Below, piece by piece: positions 36,644 through 45,643 of a DNA stretch of 64,000 nt. Position 1 is the stretch's first letter. Each line of letters begins with the position of its first letter. Origin of the DNA: Desulfonatronospira thiodismutans ASO3-1 (GTDB taxonomy: Bacteria > Desulfobacterota > Desulfovibrionia > Desulfovibrionales > Desulfonatronovibrionaceae). The stretch covers positions 558,001 to 622,000 of the forward strand of contig NZ_ACJN02000002.1 in assembly GCF_000174435.1 (NCBI RefSeq), in the 5' to 3' direction. The notes under the pieces are model-generated. The model was not told where the DNA came from. It did no database searches and was given only the letters and a program-made list of their open reading frames with translations. A program made the translations under genes and the position numbers.

Positions 36644-38139
36644 GGCAGGGCCCCCATTCCAGTGGCTATCTGTTTTGCAATACCCAGGGGACTCCAGGTC
36701 CACCCGGCCCAGAGTCCGGCCAACAGCGACATGGAGGCTGTTGCCAGGGCGGGCAGCAGCAGGGTCAGGGGGGCTTCAAAACGGCTTACGCGCTGTATCT
36801 TCCATTTTTTCTGCGGAGTCTTGAACCAGATGGTTTTGACAACTGGCAGAAAATAGGCCGCATTGAGCATGCTGCTAAGGACCATGATCCCCACCACCCA
36901 TTCCCGGCCGGCGTCCATGCCCCCGAGTCCCAGGTACCATTTGCTCACGAACCCGGCCACTGGAGGCACTCCAATCATGCCGAAGGCCGCAACAGTAAAA
37001 CAGATGGCGGTAACCGGCATACGCCGGCCCACCCCGCCCAGGTCTTTGATGCTGTGCAGTCCCAGGGTCTCGGCGATGTTGCCGGCGCAGAAGAACAGGG
37101 TGATCTTCATGATGCCCTGGTGTACCAGGTGCACGATGGCCGCCACAGTGGAAAAGGGAGCCAGGATGGCCACCCCGAGAGTAATGTAGGAAACCTGGCT
37201 CACGGTTGAATAAGCCAGTCGCTTCTTGAGATCCGTCTGCATCAGGGCCCGCACCGACCCGAAAACTATGGTCACTGCAGCCACTAAGGCCAGGGGCTCC
37301 AGAAGTCCCAGGCCTGCTGCAAACTCCCTGTCATACACGTCAAATACCACCCGGACTATGCCGAAGGCTCCGGCCTTGACCACGGCTACAGCGTGCAGCA
37401 AAGCCGAAACCGGGGCCGGGGCTATCATGGCCACCGGAAGCCAGCCGTGCAGAGGCACCAGAGCCGCCTTGACTCCCAGCCCGGCGATGAGCAGGGCGAA
37501 TATTATTATCAGGGTGCTGTAATGAGCCGGGTCCAGAGCCTCAAGCACCCCGGTGTCGGTGAAATCGAAGGGTCCGGCCAGGACATGCAGCCAGACAATA
37601 CCCACAAACAATACTGAACCGCCGCCGATGGTGTACCACAGGTAGTTGCGCCCGGCTTCCAGGGCCTGCCTGGTTTCGCGGTGCACCACCAGGGGGTAGG
37701 TGGTCAGGGTCAGAAATTCATAAAAGATAAAGAAGGTGATCAGGTTGCCGGCCATGGCGATGCCGGTACTGGCGGTGACGCACAGGCTGAAAAAACCAAA
37801 AAAACGGCTGCGGTTGGGCGAGCCCTCCAGGTAGCCCACGGCGTACAGGGTGGTCACCAGCCACAGGTTGCTGGACAGGGCCAGAAACATGAGGGACAGA
37901 AAATCCACCTTGAGCAGGAACTCAAAGCCAAGCCCCATGCTGAATCCCACCTCATGCACTTCCCCATGCACCAGCAGCCTGTAGGCCATGTAGTGCACCG
38001 CCACCACCTTGAAGGCCGCGGCAAAGAGGTTCAGGGCTGTGCGCAGCCTGCTGCGGCTTTCATCAAGCATGAAGATTATAAGCCCGGCAAACAAAGAGCT
38101 GGCCAGGACCAGCAGGGGCAGCCAGACGTTCAGGTTCAT
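36640..38139 (-). CDS. mrpD: Mrp antiporter NuoL/M/N-like subunit (second copy)
   Basis: A 499-residue protein with about 14 membrane segments. LGVKAALVPLHGWLPVAMIAPAPVSALLHAVAVVKAG carries the channel Lys residues and the LPxAxxxAPxPVSALLHA signature of this family; STVSQVSYITLGVAIL and HGIMKITLFFCAGNI-like segments follow (the actual residues are HQGIMKITLFFCAG). The start at 38139 overlaps the preceding stop (ATGA). Of the three copies this one looks most like MrpD/MnhD. Confidence 0.92.
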   Translation of the reverse strand: MNLNVWLPLLVLASSLFAGLIIFMLDESRSRLRTALNLFAAAFKVVAVHYMAYRLLVHGEVHEVGFSMGLGFEFLLKVDFLSLMFLALSSNLWLVTTLYAVGYLEGSPNRSRFFGFFSLCVTASTGIAMAGNLITFFIFYEFLTLTTYPLVVHRETRQALEAGRNYLWYTIGGGSVLFVGIVWLHVLAGPFDFTDTGVLEALDPAHYSTLIIIFALLIAGLGVKAALVPLHGWLPVAMIAPAPVSALLHAVAVVKAGAFGIVRVVFDVYDREFAAGLGLLEPLALVAAVTIVFGSVRALMQTDLKKRLAYSTVSQVSYITLGVAILAPFSTVAAIVHLVHQGIMKITLFFCAGNIAETLGLHSIKDLGGVGRRMPVTAICFTVAAFGMIGVPPVAGFVSKWYLGLGGMDAGREWVVGIMVLSSMLNAAYFLPVVKTIWFKTPQKKWKIQRVSRFEAPLTLLLPALATASMSLLAGLWAGWTWSPLGIAKQIATGMGALP

Positions 38140-39596
38140 GGTCCGTCCTCCCACTCAACCGTCCAGAGCATGTGCTCCTGCAGCATAAAAATGACTTCCT
38201 CGGCCCGGAAACCTATGAGGATGGAAGCCAGGGCCAGGATCAGAGGAATTTTTTCCAGGACAAAGGGCACAGGAAGCATGCGCGCCTCTTTTTCCGCCAG
38301 CAGAAAGGCATGCCCAAGAATCCTGAAGACATACCCGGCGGTGAGCAGCCCCCCCAGGACCGGGGCAACCGCCCACCACCACTGCCCGCTTTCCAGGATG
38401 GCCTGCATGAACATCCACTTGGCCACGAAGCCCCCGCTGGGAGGCAGGCCCATGAGGCTTATGCCGGCCAGGCCCAGGGTAAAGGTGGTCATGGGCAGGC
38501 GCGAGGCGATGTTTTTCATGTAATGGATCCTGTCGGTGCCTGTGGACAGAATCAGGTTGCCCGCGGCCAGGAAAAGGGCGGCCTTGGCCAGGCCGTGGGA
38601 GATGGCCTGGTAAGTGCCTCCGGCCCAGGCCTTTTCAGCCCAGGGGGCCTCGGGCACTGTGCACAGAAGGGGGAACATGAGAAAAAGATAGCCCACCTGG
38701 GCCACGCTGGAATAGGCGATGATAAGCTTGAGCCTGGCCTGAATCAGGGCCTGATAGGAGCCCCAGAGCACCGCCAGCACGCCCAGGCAGCCCAGAACGT
38801 AGGCCCCGTGATATGTGAGCCCGGCTGGTTCAAAAACTCCCACCCACAGGCGCAGGAGAAGAAAAAAAGAACCCTTGATGACCAGGGCTGAGAGAAGAGC
38901 GCTGACAGGAGCAGGAGCCTCGCCGTGGGCCGGGGGCAGCCAGAAGTGAAAGGGCAGCAGGGCTGATTTCATGATAAGCCCCGCAGTCATGAGCCCGAAG
39001 GCTGCTGCTGTAACAGGTCCGCCCTGCAGACCACCGGACTGCATGAACATGTCCAGCATGCCGGTCTCGGCGTACAAAAAGCCTACTCCCATGAGAAAAG
39101 CCAGGGAGCCGGCCATGGCCACCAGGAGATAGCGCAGGCCCGCCTGCAAAGATTCTGTCTTACCCGAGAGCACGGCCAGAGCTGCGGCGCAGATGGTGAC
39201 CAGCTCCAGCACCACATAGGCGTTGAAGACGTCAGAGACCATGAACAGACTGTTGAGCCCGGCCCACATGAGAAGCCATAAGGGCCAGAAGTGGCGGGCG
39301 CTTTCCCTGTCAAAGAAAAAGGTGCTGTAAATACTGACAAGGGCTCCTACAAGGGCGGTCATGAGCAGAAAAATCACACTCAGTCCGTCCATATGCAGGT
39401 GGATACCCAGGGGTTCCGCCCAGCCCCCCAGGGAAACACGCCTGGCCCCGTGGTGGTAGACGTCCAGGGCAAGGCCTGTGGCCAGGGCGGGAATAACAAG
39501 GGATGTGAGAAATCCCCAGGATGCGATACCCCGGCCCGGAGCCAGGAAAGAGCCCATGGCTGCGGCCAGGGGTACCAGGACCAGCAGGCTTTCCAT
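38136..39596 (-). CDS. mrpD: Mrp antiporter NuoL/M/N-like subunit (first copy)
   Basis: A 486-residue protein with about 14 membrane segments. GLIMKSALLPFHFWLPPAHGEAPAPVSALLSALVIKG is the ion-channel signature; SSVAQVGYLFLMFPL and HGLAKAALFLAAGNL follow. The ATG at 39596 shares a base with the mrpC stop codon, so translation is coupled. Each of the three copies keeps the buried Lys residues expected for cation/proton exchange. Confidence 0.92.
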   Translation of the reverse strand: MESLLVLVPLAAAMGSFLAPGRGIASWGFLTSLVIPALATGLALDVYHHGARRVSLGGWAEPLGIHLHMDGLSVIFLLMTALVGALVSIYSTFFFDRESARHFWPLWLLMWAGLNSLFMVSDVFNAYVVLELVTICAAALAVLSGKTESLQAGLRYLLVAMAGSLAFLMGVGFLYAETGMLDMFMQSGGLQGGPVTAAAFGLMTAGLIMKSALLPFHFWLPPAHGEAPAPVSALLSALVIKGSFFLLLRLWVGVFEPAGLTYHGAYVLGCLGVLAVLWGSYQALIQARLKLIIAYSSVAQVGYLFLMFPLLCTVPEAPWAEKAWAGGTYQAISHGLAKAALFLAAGNLILSTGTDRIHYMKNIASRLPMTTFTLGLAGISLMGLPPSGGFVAKWMFMQAILESGQWWWAVAPVLGGLLTAGYVFRILGHAFLLAEKEARMLPVPFVLEKIPLILALASILIGFRAEEVIFMLQEHMLWTVEWEDGP

Positions 39597-39919
39597 TACC
39601 CTTCCTCATCCTCTATGCTGCAGGAGGTGTCCAGCTCGGCATGCCCGGTTTTTTCATGAATACGCCGGGTAAGGAAGAGGGCAAAGGCGGTGAGGCTGAT
39701 GGCCACCACGATACCGGTTAAAACCATGGCCTGGGGCACGGGGTCCACTTGGCCGGACTGGTCCGGATTGGCAATGCTTATGAATAAAAGAAACACGCCC
39801 CCGGCCATGACGTTTAAGGCCACGATCTTGCGCAAAAGGTTTTTGTGAGAAGCAAGCCCCCACAGCCCCAGGCAGAACAGAAGCATTGCCGTTACTGCGT
39901 ATATGTAAAAACCATGCAT
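39596..39919 (-). CDS. mrpC: Mrp antiporter subunit C (NuoK-like)
   Basis: A 107-residue protein with three membrane segments, homologous to NuoK. The AMVLTGIVVAISLTAFALFLTRRI stretch is the family signature, including the helix that carries transport residues. The acidic tail ELDTSCSIEDEEG extends past the usual end. It overlaps the next gene by one base. Confidence 0.92.
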   Translation of the reverse strand: MHGFYIYAVTAMLLFCLGLWGLASHKNLLRKIVALNVMAGGVFLLFISIANPDQSGQVDPVPQAMVLTGIVVAISLTAFALFLTRRIHEKTGHAELDTSCSIEDEEG

Positions 39920-39944
39920 GACTTTATCCGCTTGTACTATGTTA

Positions 39945-40035
39945 TCGGTTATCAGTTATTTGTTATTTGTTATTTGTTATCTGACTTCTGATTTCTGCCC
40001 CCTGACTCCTGCCCCCTGACCCTTGTCCCCTGACT
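39945..40035. repeat. Short tandem and degenerate heptad repeats
   Basis: TTATTTG-type units repeat at about 39955-39981 in the mrpB-mrpC gap. They pass into degenerate TGACTTC / CCCCTGAC units at about 39980-40035, which are read as the last 20 or so residues of the MrpB fusion. A similar TGACCTC run is at 57544-57575. Confidence 0.65.
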
Positions 40036-40927
40036 TCTGTCCACCAATAGTCAGGCTGGTCAGGCATACCGCAATGGACAGGGCTGCAGCATATTCTACA
40101 GCCAGGATCCAGGCCTTGGCCTGGGGGTGGGTGAGCATTGGTTCATTTCGAAACAGGGCCGCTGCCGCCAGAAGCCAGAAAAGGGCAAAGCCCAGCACCG
40201 CGCTTATGCGCCACAGGCTTACCGGCAAAGCTCCCAGGGATGGGTGCCCGGCCTGCCAGAGAAGCACTCCGCCCGCAGCCCAGACAACTCCGGCCTGAAA
40301 TGCCCCTCCCGGGGCAAAAGCCCCCAGCCAGAGGAGAAAACCTCCCACCAGGAGGATAAGAGGCAAGAGGATACTTATGAGCCAGCGCCCCACCGGTTCG
40401 GCCGGGGCAGGCAGCAGGGGGGAGCGGATACTTTCTTTACGGCGTACGCACAGAAGCCCCATGACCGCTGCCAGCAATACCCCCAGTTCCAGCCAGGTAT
40501 CGTAGCCCCTGAAATCCAGAAGTACAGCCGTGACCGGGTATTCCAGGCTGGTGGCCTGCATGCCTGCCTCCACCGCCCGGATCAGCCCCTGGGAGTCAGG
40601 CTCAATGTGTATGATGGACAGGGAAAGAAGACCAGCAAGAAGCAGGCAGGGCAAAAGCAGCCAGGAAAAATGCGCCCCGGTTTTGACTTTGCCCGGCTGG
40701 GCCACGGCCCGCAGGGTATCTAAAAGCAGCACCCCGGCCAGACCCGCACCCACGGCGGCCTCGGCCAGGGCGATGTCCGGAGAATTCAGCCTGGCCCAGG
40801 CCAGGGACAAAAGAAGCCCGAAGGTGATAAAGAGCACCACTGCCTGGAAGTGGCCCGGAGCGCGCATTATCCTCCAGGCGGTGGCCACCAGGGCGAAGGC
40901 CACCAGAACGTCCAGAAACAGAGCCAA
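39977..40927 (-). CDS. mrpB: Fused MrpA C-terminal region (MbhD/MbhE) and MrpB
   Basis: A 316-residue membrane protein with about 8-9 segments. Residues 1-70 match the MbhD/DUF4040 domain (SPDIALAEAAVGAGL). Residues about 125-165 match the MbhE-like part (YPVTAVLLDFRGYDTWLELGVL). Residues about 185-295 are the MnhB domain (LGAFAPGGAFQAGVVWAAG). In a standard Mrp complex the first two belong to the C-terminus of MrpA and the third is MrpB. The last 20 residues (KSGDKGQGAGVRGQKSEVR) come from degenerate heptad repeats and are probably a late extension. It begins one base after the mrpG stop. Confidence 0.88.
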   Translation of the reverse strand: MALFLDVLVAFALVATAWRIMRAPGHFQAVVLFITFGLLLSLAWARLNSPDIALAEAAVGAGLAGVLLLDTLRAVAQPGKVKTGAHFSWLLLPCLLLAGLLSLSIIHIEPDSQGLIRAVEAGMQATSLEYPVTAVLLDFRGYDTWLELGVLLAAVMGLLCVRRKESIRSPLLPAPAEPVGRWLISILLPLILLVGGFLLWLGAFAPGGAFQAGVVWAAGGVLLWQAGHPSLGALPVSLWRISAVLGFALFWLLAAAALFRNEPMLTHPQAKAWILAVEYAAALSIAVCLTSLTIGGQKSGDKGQGAGVRGQKSEVR

Positions 40928-41221
40928 TTACTCCTCCTCCTGCGAGGGCATATGATAAATATAATTGCCGATGAAGTAACAGGCACTGGAACTGCCCACC
41001 AGGGCCAGAAGCCAGATGAGCCCCAGCTTGATTATTTCAGGCAGGGAGGCACTGGCAAACATAAGCCCCAGTACGATGAATCCCAGGCCCAGGTTGTCCG
41101 CTTTGGTCAGGGCATGCAGGCGGCTGTAGGTGTCCGGAAAGCGCAGGAGCCCCACAGTGCCCCCCAGAAAAAAGAAGGCCCCGGCCAGGCACAGGATAAT
41201 GCTGAAAATATCGAATATCAT
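40928..41221 (-). CDS. mrpG: Mrp antiporter subunit G
   Basis: A 97-residue protein with three membrane segments. The GGTVGLLRFPDTYSRLHALTKADNLG block is the signature of the PhaG/MnhG family. It overlaps mrpF by 4 bases at its start and abuts the MrpB fusion. Confidence 0.95.
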   Translation of the reverse strand: MIFDIFSIILCLAGAFFFLGGTVGLLRFPDTYSRLHALTKADNLGLGFIVLGLMFASASLPEIIKLGLIWLLALVGSSSACYFIGNYIYHMPSQEEE

Positions 41222-41496
41222 TTTTCATCTCCTGTCTGGCTTTGCTGCGGGGCTGTTTTGCGCACAAAGGATAAAACGGCCATGATCATGAGCAGGGCAA
41301 AAAGCAGGGCTGCATTGCGGATATAGGGTGCTTCAAGGGCCTGGGCCAGGACCAGCAGTATGGCCACCCCGGTGGTGCCGAAGAGCTGCGCCGATACCAT
41401 GCGGTCAGCCGGGGTCGGACCCTGAATGACCCTCCACAGTCCAGCCAGTATGTTCAAGATAAGAAAAGAGGCCAGGGCCAGGTAAAATATCTGCAT
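41218..41496 (-). CDS. mrpF: Mrp antiporter subunit F
   Basis: A 92-residue protein with three membrane segments and the conserved VIQGPTPADRMVSAQLFGT stretch of the MnhF family. GGAGGAG precedes its ATG. It is the first gene of the operon F-G-(A'B)-C-D-D-D-E, and its promoter must lie in 41497-41897 or further upstream. Confidence 0.95.
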   Translation of the reverse strand: MQIFYLALASFLILNILAGLWRVIQGPTPADRMVSAQLFGTTGVAILLVLAQALEAPYIRNAALLFALLMIMAVLSFVRKTAPQQSQTGDEK

Positions 41497-41897
41497 CAGG
41501 CTCCTCCAGCCGGCATGTTTTGTGACAGGTCAAAGCACTGGGCTGTACAAAAATATTGACAGCAGTACACCGCACGGCCGGGGCATACTTTTTCAGGAGC
41601 ATGCCCCCTGCCTTTGGACTTGGACTGGACAGTGGTCTACTCTGGTTCTTTAGTACAGGTTTTCAGGGATAGTCAACACGGGGCTGAATGTTGCCGGAGG
41701 CAGGTTTACGCAGAAGATGTTCTGAAGTCTTTCCTGAACGGATTCAAGGAGCACAGGCCGGCCCTGCCCGGGACCGGCAATGACGGGCGGCAGATGGAAG
41801 TAGACCTGGTTAACCCTGGCTATACGCTAAAGGGGTGAGAGGCAGGGTGTGAGAAATCTGGTTGCCAGCATGTTGTTCCAAAATTAGTGCTGAGGGC
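41497..41897. other. Intergenic region upstream of the Mrp operon
   Basis: This 401-base stretch holds no element of families A-C. A 74-codon plus-strand frame at 41614-41838 has protein-like composition near its end, but no ribosome binding site or recognised family, so I leave it unannotated. No convincing promoter for mrpF was found. Confidence 0.4.
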
Positions 41898-42698
41898 CTA
41901 ACTCACAACCACTCCGGCATACCCCACCACCTGGGAATAATCCCCTATTGCGTCTCCTGATGTGGCATAGTCAATGAATTCAGTGCTCCTGGCCCCCATT
42001 TCCCTGACACAGGCCAGCCCCAGGGTCGTGGGCATGACTCCGCACATGGAAATTCTGTTCTGCTTTACCACCTGGTGCAGTCCCTGAGGATCCAGGTCCA
42101 GGATTCTTTCAATGGCCATGTGATCCAGCCTCCTGGCTTGTTCCTGGGGTACAAAGTGGCTCATGTCCGTACTTACCACCAGGGAAACATCCAGGGCCAG
42201 GTCCCTGATGGTCCGGGCCAGGTCCTCGCCGGCCCGCATCAGCACCTGGAGATCCGGCTCAGCTACGGATATGGGGACTATTTTACATCCTGGAACAGCC
42301 CTGGCCAGAAAAGGCAGGATCACTTCCAGGGAATGCTCCCTCAGGTGGGCCTGGTAATCAAAAGAGTAACCAGGCAGCTTGCCTATGACCGAAGCTGTAT
42401 CCTCGTCTACCATGACCTCACCACCCGGAAGCCTCCAGCTTCCATCTCCCCAGACCGCTATTCTCTGTCCCTGTCCGGTGTGGTTGGGTCCAAGAAGAAT
42501 GATCCTTGAGGCCAGATTGGAGCGGGCCAGCACCTTGCCCGCCACAGGCCCGGAAAAAGGATACCCGGCATGGGGTACCATGGCCAGCAGGGTTCTGGCG
42601 CTGGCCTGTTCTCCCTGCAAGTACCTGCTCAACTTTTCATCCAGGGCTGCTGCCGAACCTGGATAAAACTGTCCTGCAACAACCGGTTCTCTGTCCAT
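41898..42698 (-). CDS. MEMO1 / AmmeMemoRadiSam system protein B family
   Basis: A 266-residue cytosolic protein. It has the family pattern REPVVAGQFYPG at the N-terminus, VPHAGYPFSGPVAGK (metal-ligand His), LLGPNHTG, LREHSLEVILPFL, STDMSHF and the YATSGD end. Its fold is that of class III extradiol dioxygenases. AmmeMemoRadiSam partners (AMMECR1 and a radical SAM enzyme) are not in the window. The start at 42698 follows GGAGG by five bases; ATG 42710 is less likely. It lies 46 bases after the TPR gene on the same strand. Confidence 0.9.
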   Translation of the reverse strand: MDREPVVAGQFYPGSAAALDEKLSRYLQGEQASARTLLAMVPHAGYPFSGPVAGKVLARSNLASRIILLGPNHTGQGQRIAVWGDGSWRLPGGEVMVDEDTASVIGKLPGYSFDYQAHLREHSLEVILPFLARAVPGCKIVPISVAEPDLQVLMRAGEDLARTIRDLALDVSLVVSTDMSHFVPQEQARRLDHMAIERILDLDPQGLHQVVKQNRISMCGVMPTTLGLACVREMGARSTEFIDYATSGDAIGDYSQVVGYAGVVVS

Positions 42699-42743
42699 AA
42701 ACACCTCCATCTAATTTCTTTTCATCAATTTAACACTCACTTA

Positions 42744-45368
42744 TTACTGCCTGAAGCGGTCCACTTCCCTGTCCAGTCTCTGGGCGTTTAAGTCCAGTTC
42801 AGCCATGCGTCCGTGCAGATCCTGGGGATAGTCCTCTGCCAGTTCCTGTAAAATCCTCTCCCAGCGCTGGTGCTCTCCATTGAGGCGATACAGGTTCGCC
42901 AGGCGGTAACGATACGCAGGCCAGTCCGGATCATCCTCTTCTATATAGTCCTCGAACTCCAGGGCCCAGCCCAGGGCCTCCCTGTGCCTGCCTGTGTATG
43001 CAGTGGCATCCATGAGAAACTCCAGGTTGGACCTGATCCTGGACACATCCGGATCATCCTGGTCCCGGAAAAGGGCAAGGGATTCCTGGGCAAATACATA
43101 CGCATTTTCATACTCCTCCCTCTGAATGGAGTGTTCGGCCATGAAAAACAGGGCAAAGGCCCTTTGCCTGTCCGGCAGATCAGTTTCCACGGCAAGCTCT
43201 CTCCACAGAGGCCGGGCTTCGTCTTCCAGGCCCTGGTTCTGCTTGGCCAGGGCGGTTGCATACTTGAGCTGCAGCTCCTTGTTTTCCGGCAGGTCCCAGC
43301 CTTCCACCTGGTCCGCCAGGTCCAGTATTCGTTCCCAGTCCCTGGTATCCAGAGCAATGGTCAACATCAAAGACAGGGCAGCTATATTGTGCTCATCTAT
43401 TTTGTCCATGTCCAGAAAAGGTTCAGCCAGGCGCAGGGACTCCTGCATATTTTCCATGTCCCAGTAGGCCGAGGCCAGGGCCAGAAGGGCCTCGCGATCC
43501 AGCATATCCTTATTTTCATTCAAATAATCATGCCTCTCCCAGGCATCAATTATGTCGTCGTATTCCTGATCTGGAAAATTTTCCGCCACCAGGCTCTCAA
43601 AGGCGTCCACCCCGGTCTGCAGGGCCCTTGGCCACATCTCCCGGTGAGAATACCTGTCATAAAAATCTTCCACATTATCCATGGCCTCATCATATAACCC
43701 GTTGTCCAGATTCCAGTCAGCCAGGCGCAAAAGGGCCACTGGAGCAAGAGGGCTGTCCGGAAACTCTTCGCTGATACGCTCATATAAAAGCCTGGGCCTG
43801 ATGGTCTCGTCCCCGAATCTGTCTGCAAGGCGCATCTGGGCTATCAATCCTCCTTCGTCATCAGAATATTGCCTTGCAGTCTGTTCATACATCTCCCGGG
43901 CCGAATCCTCATGCCCCTGCTGATAAAGAATGTCTCCCACCCTGGCCATGGAAACGTCCACCTGGTCTCCGTCCGGAAGCAGGTTGATGTAGTGCATGAA
44001 TTTTTCCCTGGCGTCCTGGTAATCTTCATTGCGGTAGAGGATATTGCCGGCAAGGACCAGGAAGTCCGGGTCATCCAGGTGATATCTCGGCCAGCGGTTG
44101 TCGATATACTCCAGCATATCCCCGGCCTGCTCATCAAGGTTCAGCTCATTGAGCACCCTGGTCAGGGCCACCGCCGCGGGCTTGACCAGGTCATCCTGGG
44201 GGTATTCCTGCACAACCTCTTCGAACTCGTCGGCTGCTTCCTCGTATCGTTCCCGGTCCTTGTAATGCTCGCCCATGTAGTAATGGGTGGCCGGTACAGC
44301 CTCATGCTCCGGAAACCTGTCCCTCAAAAGATCAAAGTATCCTCTGGCTTCGGGCTCATTACCCACCTGCAGATGGATATAGCCCATATTCAAAAGGGCT
44401 TCCGGCAGCCTGTCAGAGCCGGGATTGGCGCTTACAGCCCGTTCAAAGGGCCTTAAGACATCCTGGAAGTTGCCCGGAATATCATGGCTGTGCTCCTGGA
44501 AATTCGCCTGGGCGTATGAGTAGAGTACTTCTTCGGTATGTTCTTCCGGCAGTTGGGGATCATTTTTGAGTTCCTCAAAGATATCCGCTGCAATGGCGTA
44601 CTCGGCCCCGGACATGGCCATCTGGCCGGCCGCAATCATTTCCTCGTACCTGTCCATTTCAGCAGGAGGCGGCTCCTCCTGCAGTTCCGCAGGGGTCACC
44701 CCGGGGTCATCCGGCTCCCTGTCCGGCACCTCCGGGGGATCAAACAGTTCTTCAGTCTCCTGCGGGGCTTCCACCCTGTCTGCATCGGCCTCGTGAAGGA
44801 CAAGACCCGCTTCTTCCGGACCCACCCTCTGCACCTGCTGTCTCATACGGTGTCCCGGTTCCGGCTCAAGACCGGGATCATCCAGTGCATCCTCTTCAGG
44901 GGCAGGTGGTTCTTCCGGCTCCTCGGGCTGTCGGCGGGCTTCATCAGCCAGTTCGGGAAACTCCACAGGAGCTTCCCATTTATCTCCAAGGCGGTCTTCA
45001 AAGATGTCCAGGACTATCTTATTTTCTTCGGGTATGGTAAATGAAATGAAACCAAATTCTGCAGAACCGGTGTAGATCTGGATCCGGTGATCAAGAAACT
45101 GCACATTCTGGATAAGGTCCGCTGCGGAGAAATCCACTTCCTCAGGAATCCGGATGTGTTGCCGGATATCCTCCGGCAGTACAACATCTATCCTCTCTCT
45201 GGCGCTTCTGAAGGCACTGTAGTCGGGCATCTCCTCCTGGAACTCGAAGACAATCCTCTCGTGGTCCGGATGACTGCCCCAATAATATTCCATGGCCCCG
45301 GCCAGGCCGTGCATAAGGCAAAGCTGGACCAGAAACAGGAGGATAGCTGTCAGATATTTAAACTTCAT
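42744..45368 (-). CDS. Large acidic exported TPR protein
   Basis: An 874-residue protein. Residues 1-25 form a signal peptide. Residues 26-130 form a beta-rich domain (WGSHPDHERIVFEFQEE...) that may be AMIN-like. A Pro/Glu-rich linker (about 145-235) follows, then some 14 TPR-like repeats to the end. The protein is strongly acidic, as expected for an extracytoplasmic protein of a halophile. Similar proteins are found beside sigma-54 activators in Desulfovibrionales, which is the arrangement here. It probably organises envelope or surface machinery; the partners are unknown. A family A element lies just upstream. Confidence 0.8.
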   Translation of the reverse strand: MKFKYLTAILLFLVQLCLMHGLAGAMEYYWGSHPDHERIVFEFQEEMPDYSAFRSARERIDVVLPEDIRQHIRIPEEVDFSAADLIQNVQFLDHRIQIYTGSAEFGFISFTIPEENKIVLDIFEDRLGDKWEAPVEFPELADEARRQPEEPEEPPAPEEDALDDPGLEPEPGHRMRQQVQRVGPEEAGLVLHEADADRVEAPQETEELFDPPEVPDREPDDPGVTPAELQEEPPPAEMDRYEEMIAAGQMAMSGAEYAIAADIFEELKNDPQLPEEHTEEVLYSYAQANFQEHSHDIPGNFQDVLRPFERAVSANPGSDRLPEALLNMGYIHLQVGNEPEARGYFDLLRDRFPEHEAVPATHYYMGEHYKDRERYEEAADEFEEVVQEYPQDDLVKPAAVALTRVLNELNLDEQAGDMLEYIDNRWPRYHLDDPDFLVLAGNILYRNEDYQDAREKFMHYINLLPDGDQVDVSMARVGDILYQQGHEDSAREMYEQTARQYSDDEGGLIAQMRLADRFGDETIRPRLLYERISEEFPDSPLAPVALLRLADWNLDNGLYDEAMDNVEDFYDRYSHREMWPRALQTGVDAFESLVAENFPDQEYDDIIDAWERHDYLNENKDMLDREALLALASAYWDMENMQESLRLAEPFLDMDKIDEHNIAALSLMLTIALDTRDWERILDLADQVEGWDLPENKELQLKYATALAKQNQGLEDEARPLWRELAVETDLPDRQRAFALFFMAEHSIQREEYENAYVFAQESLALFRDQDDPDVSRIRSNLEFLMDATAYTGRHREALGWALEFEDYIEEDDPDWPAYRYRLANLYRLNGEHQRWERILQELAEDYPQDLHGRMAELDLNAQRLDREVDRFRQ

Positions 45369-45415
45369 ATGGTGGCCGCTGCAACCAGACCCTGATAAAA
45401 AATTTACAGAACAAC

Positions 45416-45570
45416 CCTACAGCAAAGCTTATAAAATATAATATTGTGCCTCAACCGGGGACAGTCCCGCATCTGCTTGGTTGCCAGGCAAGTTCCAGTA
45501 ATTTCAGGAAATTGACCCCAGGCAGATACGGGACTGTCCCCGGAGGTTAATCACAGGTTTCGCTGTAGTG
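45416..45570. repeat. Family A palindromic element, second full copy
   Basis: A 155 bp element. The left end CTACAGCAAAGCTTAT and right end GGTTTCGCTGTAGTG are imperfect versions of the terminal repeats at 14714. Inner arms GGGGACAGTCCCGCATCTGCTT and AGGCAGATACGGGACTGTCCCC pair closely. It lies between the sigma-54 activator and the TPR gene and could reduce read-through. The rest of the gap (45571-45643) shows nothing notable. Confidence 0.88.
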
Positions 45571-45643
45571 ATAAACATCAACTTCATAATTCCTAATCGT
45601 CTCTCCCGCCTCAAAAGATTAACCATCATAAAGCCAGGCATTA

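Noticed and set aside
41614-41838. A 74-codon plus-strand frame upstream of mrpF
   Set aside because: The end looks somewhat protein-like, but there is no ribosome binding site, family match or operon context.
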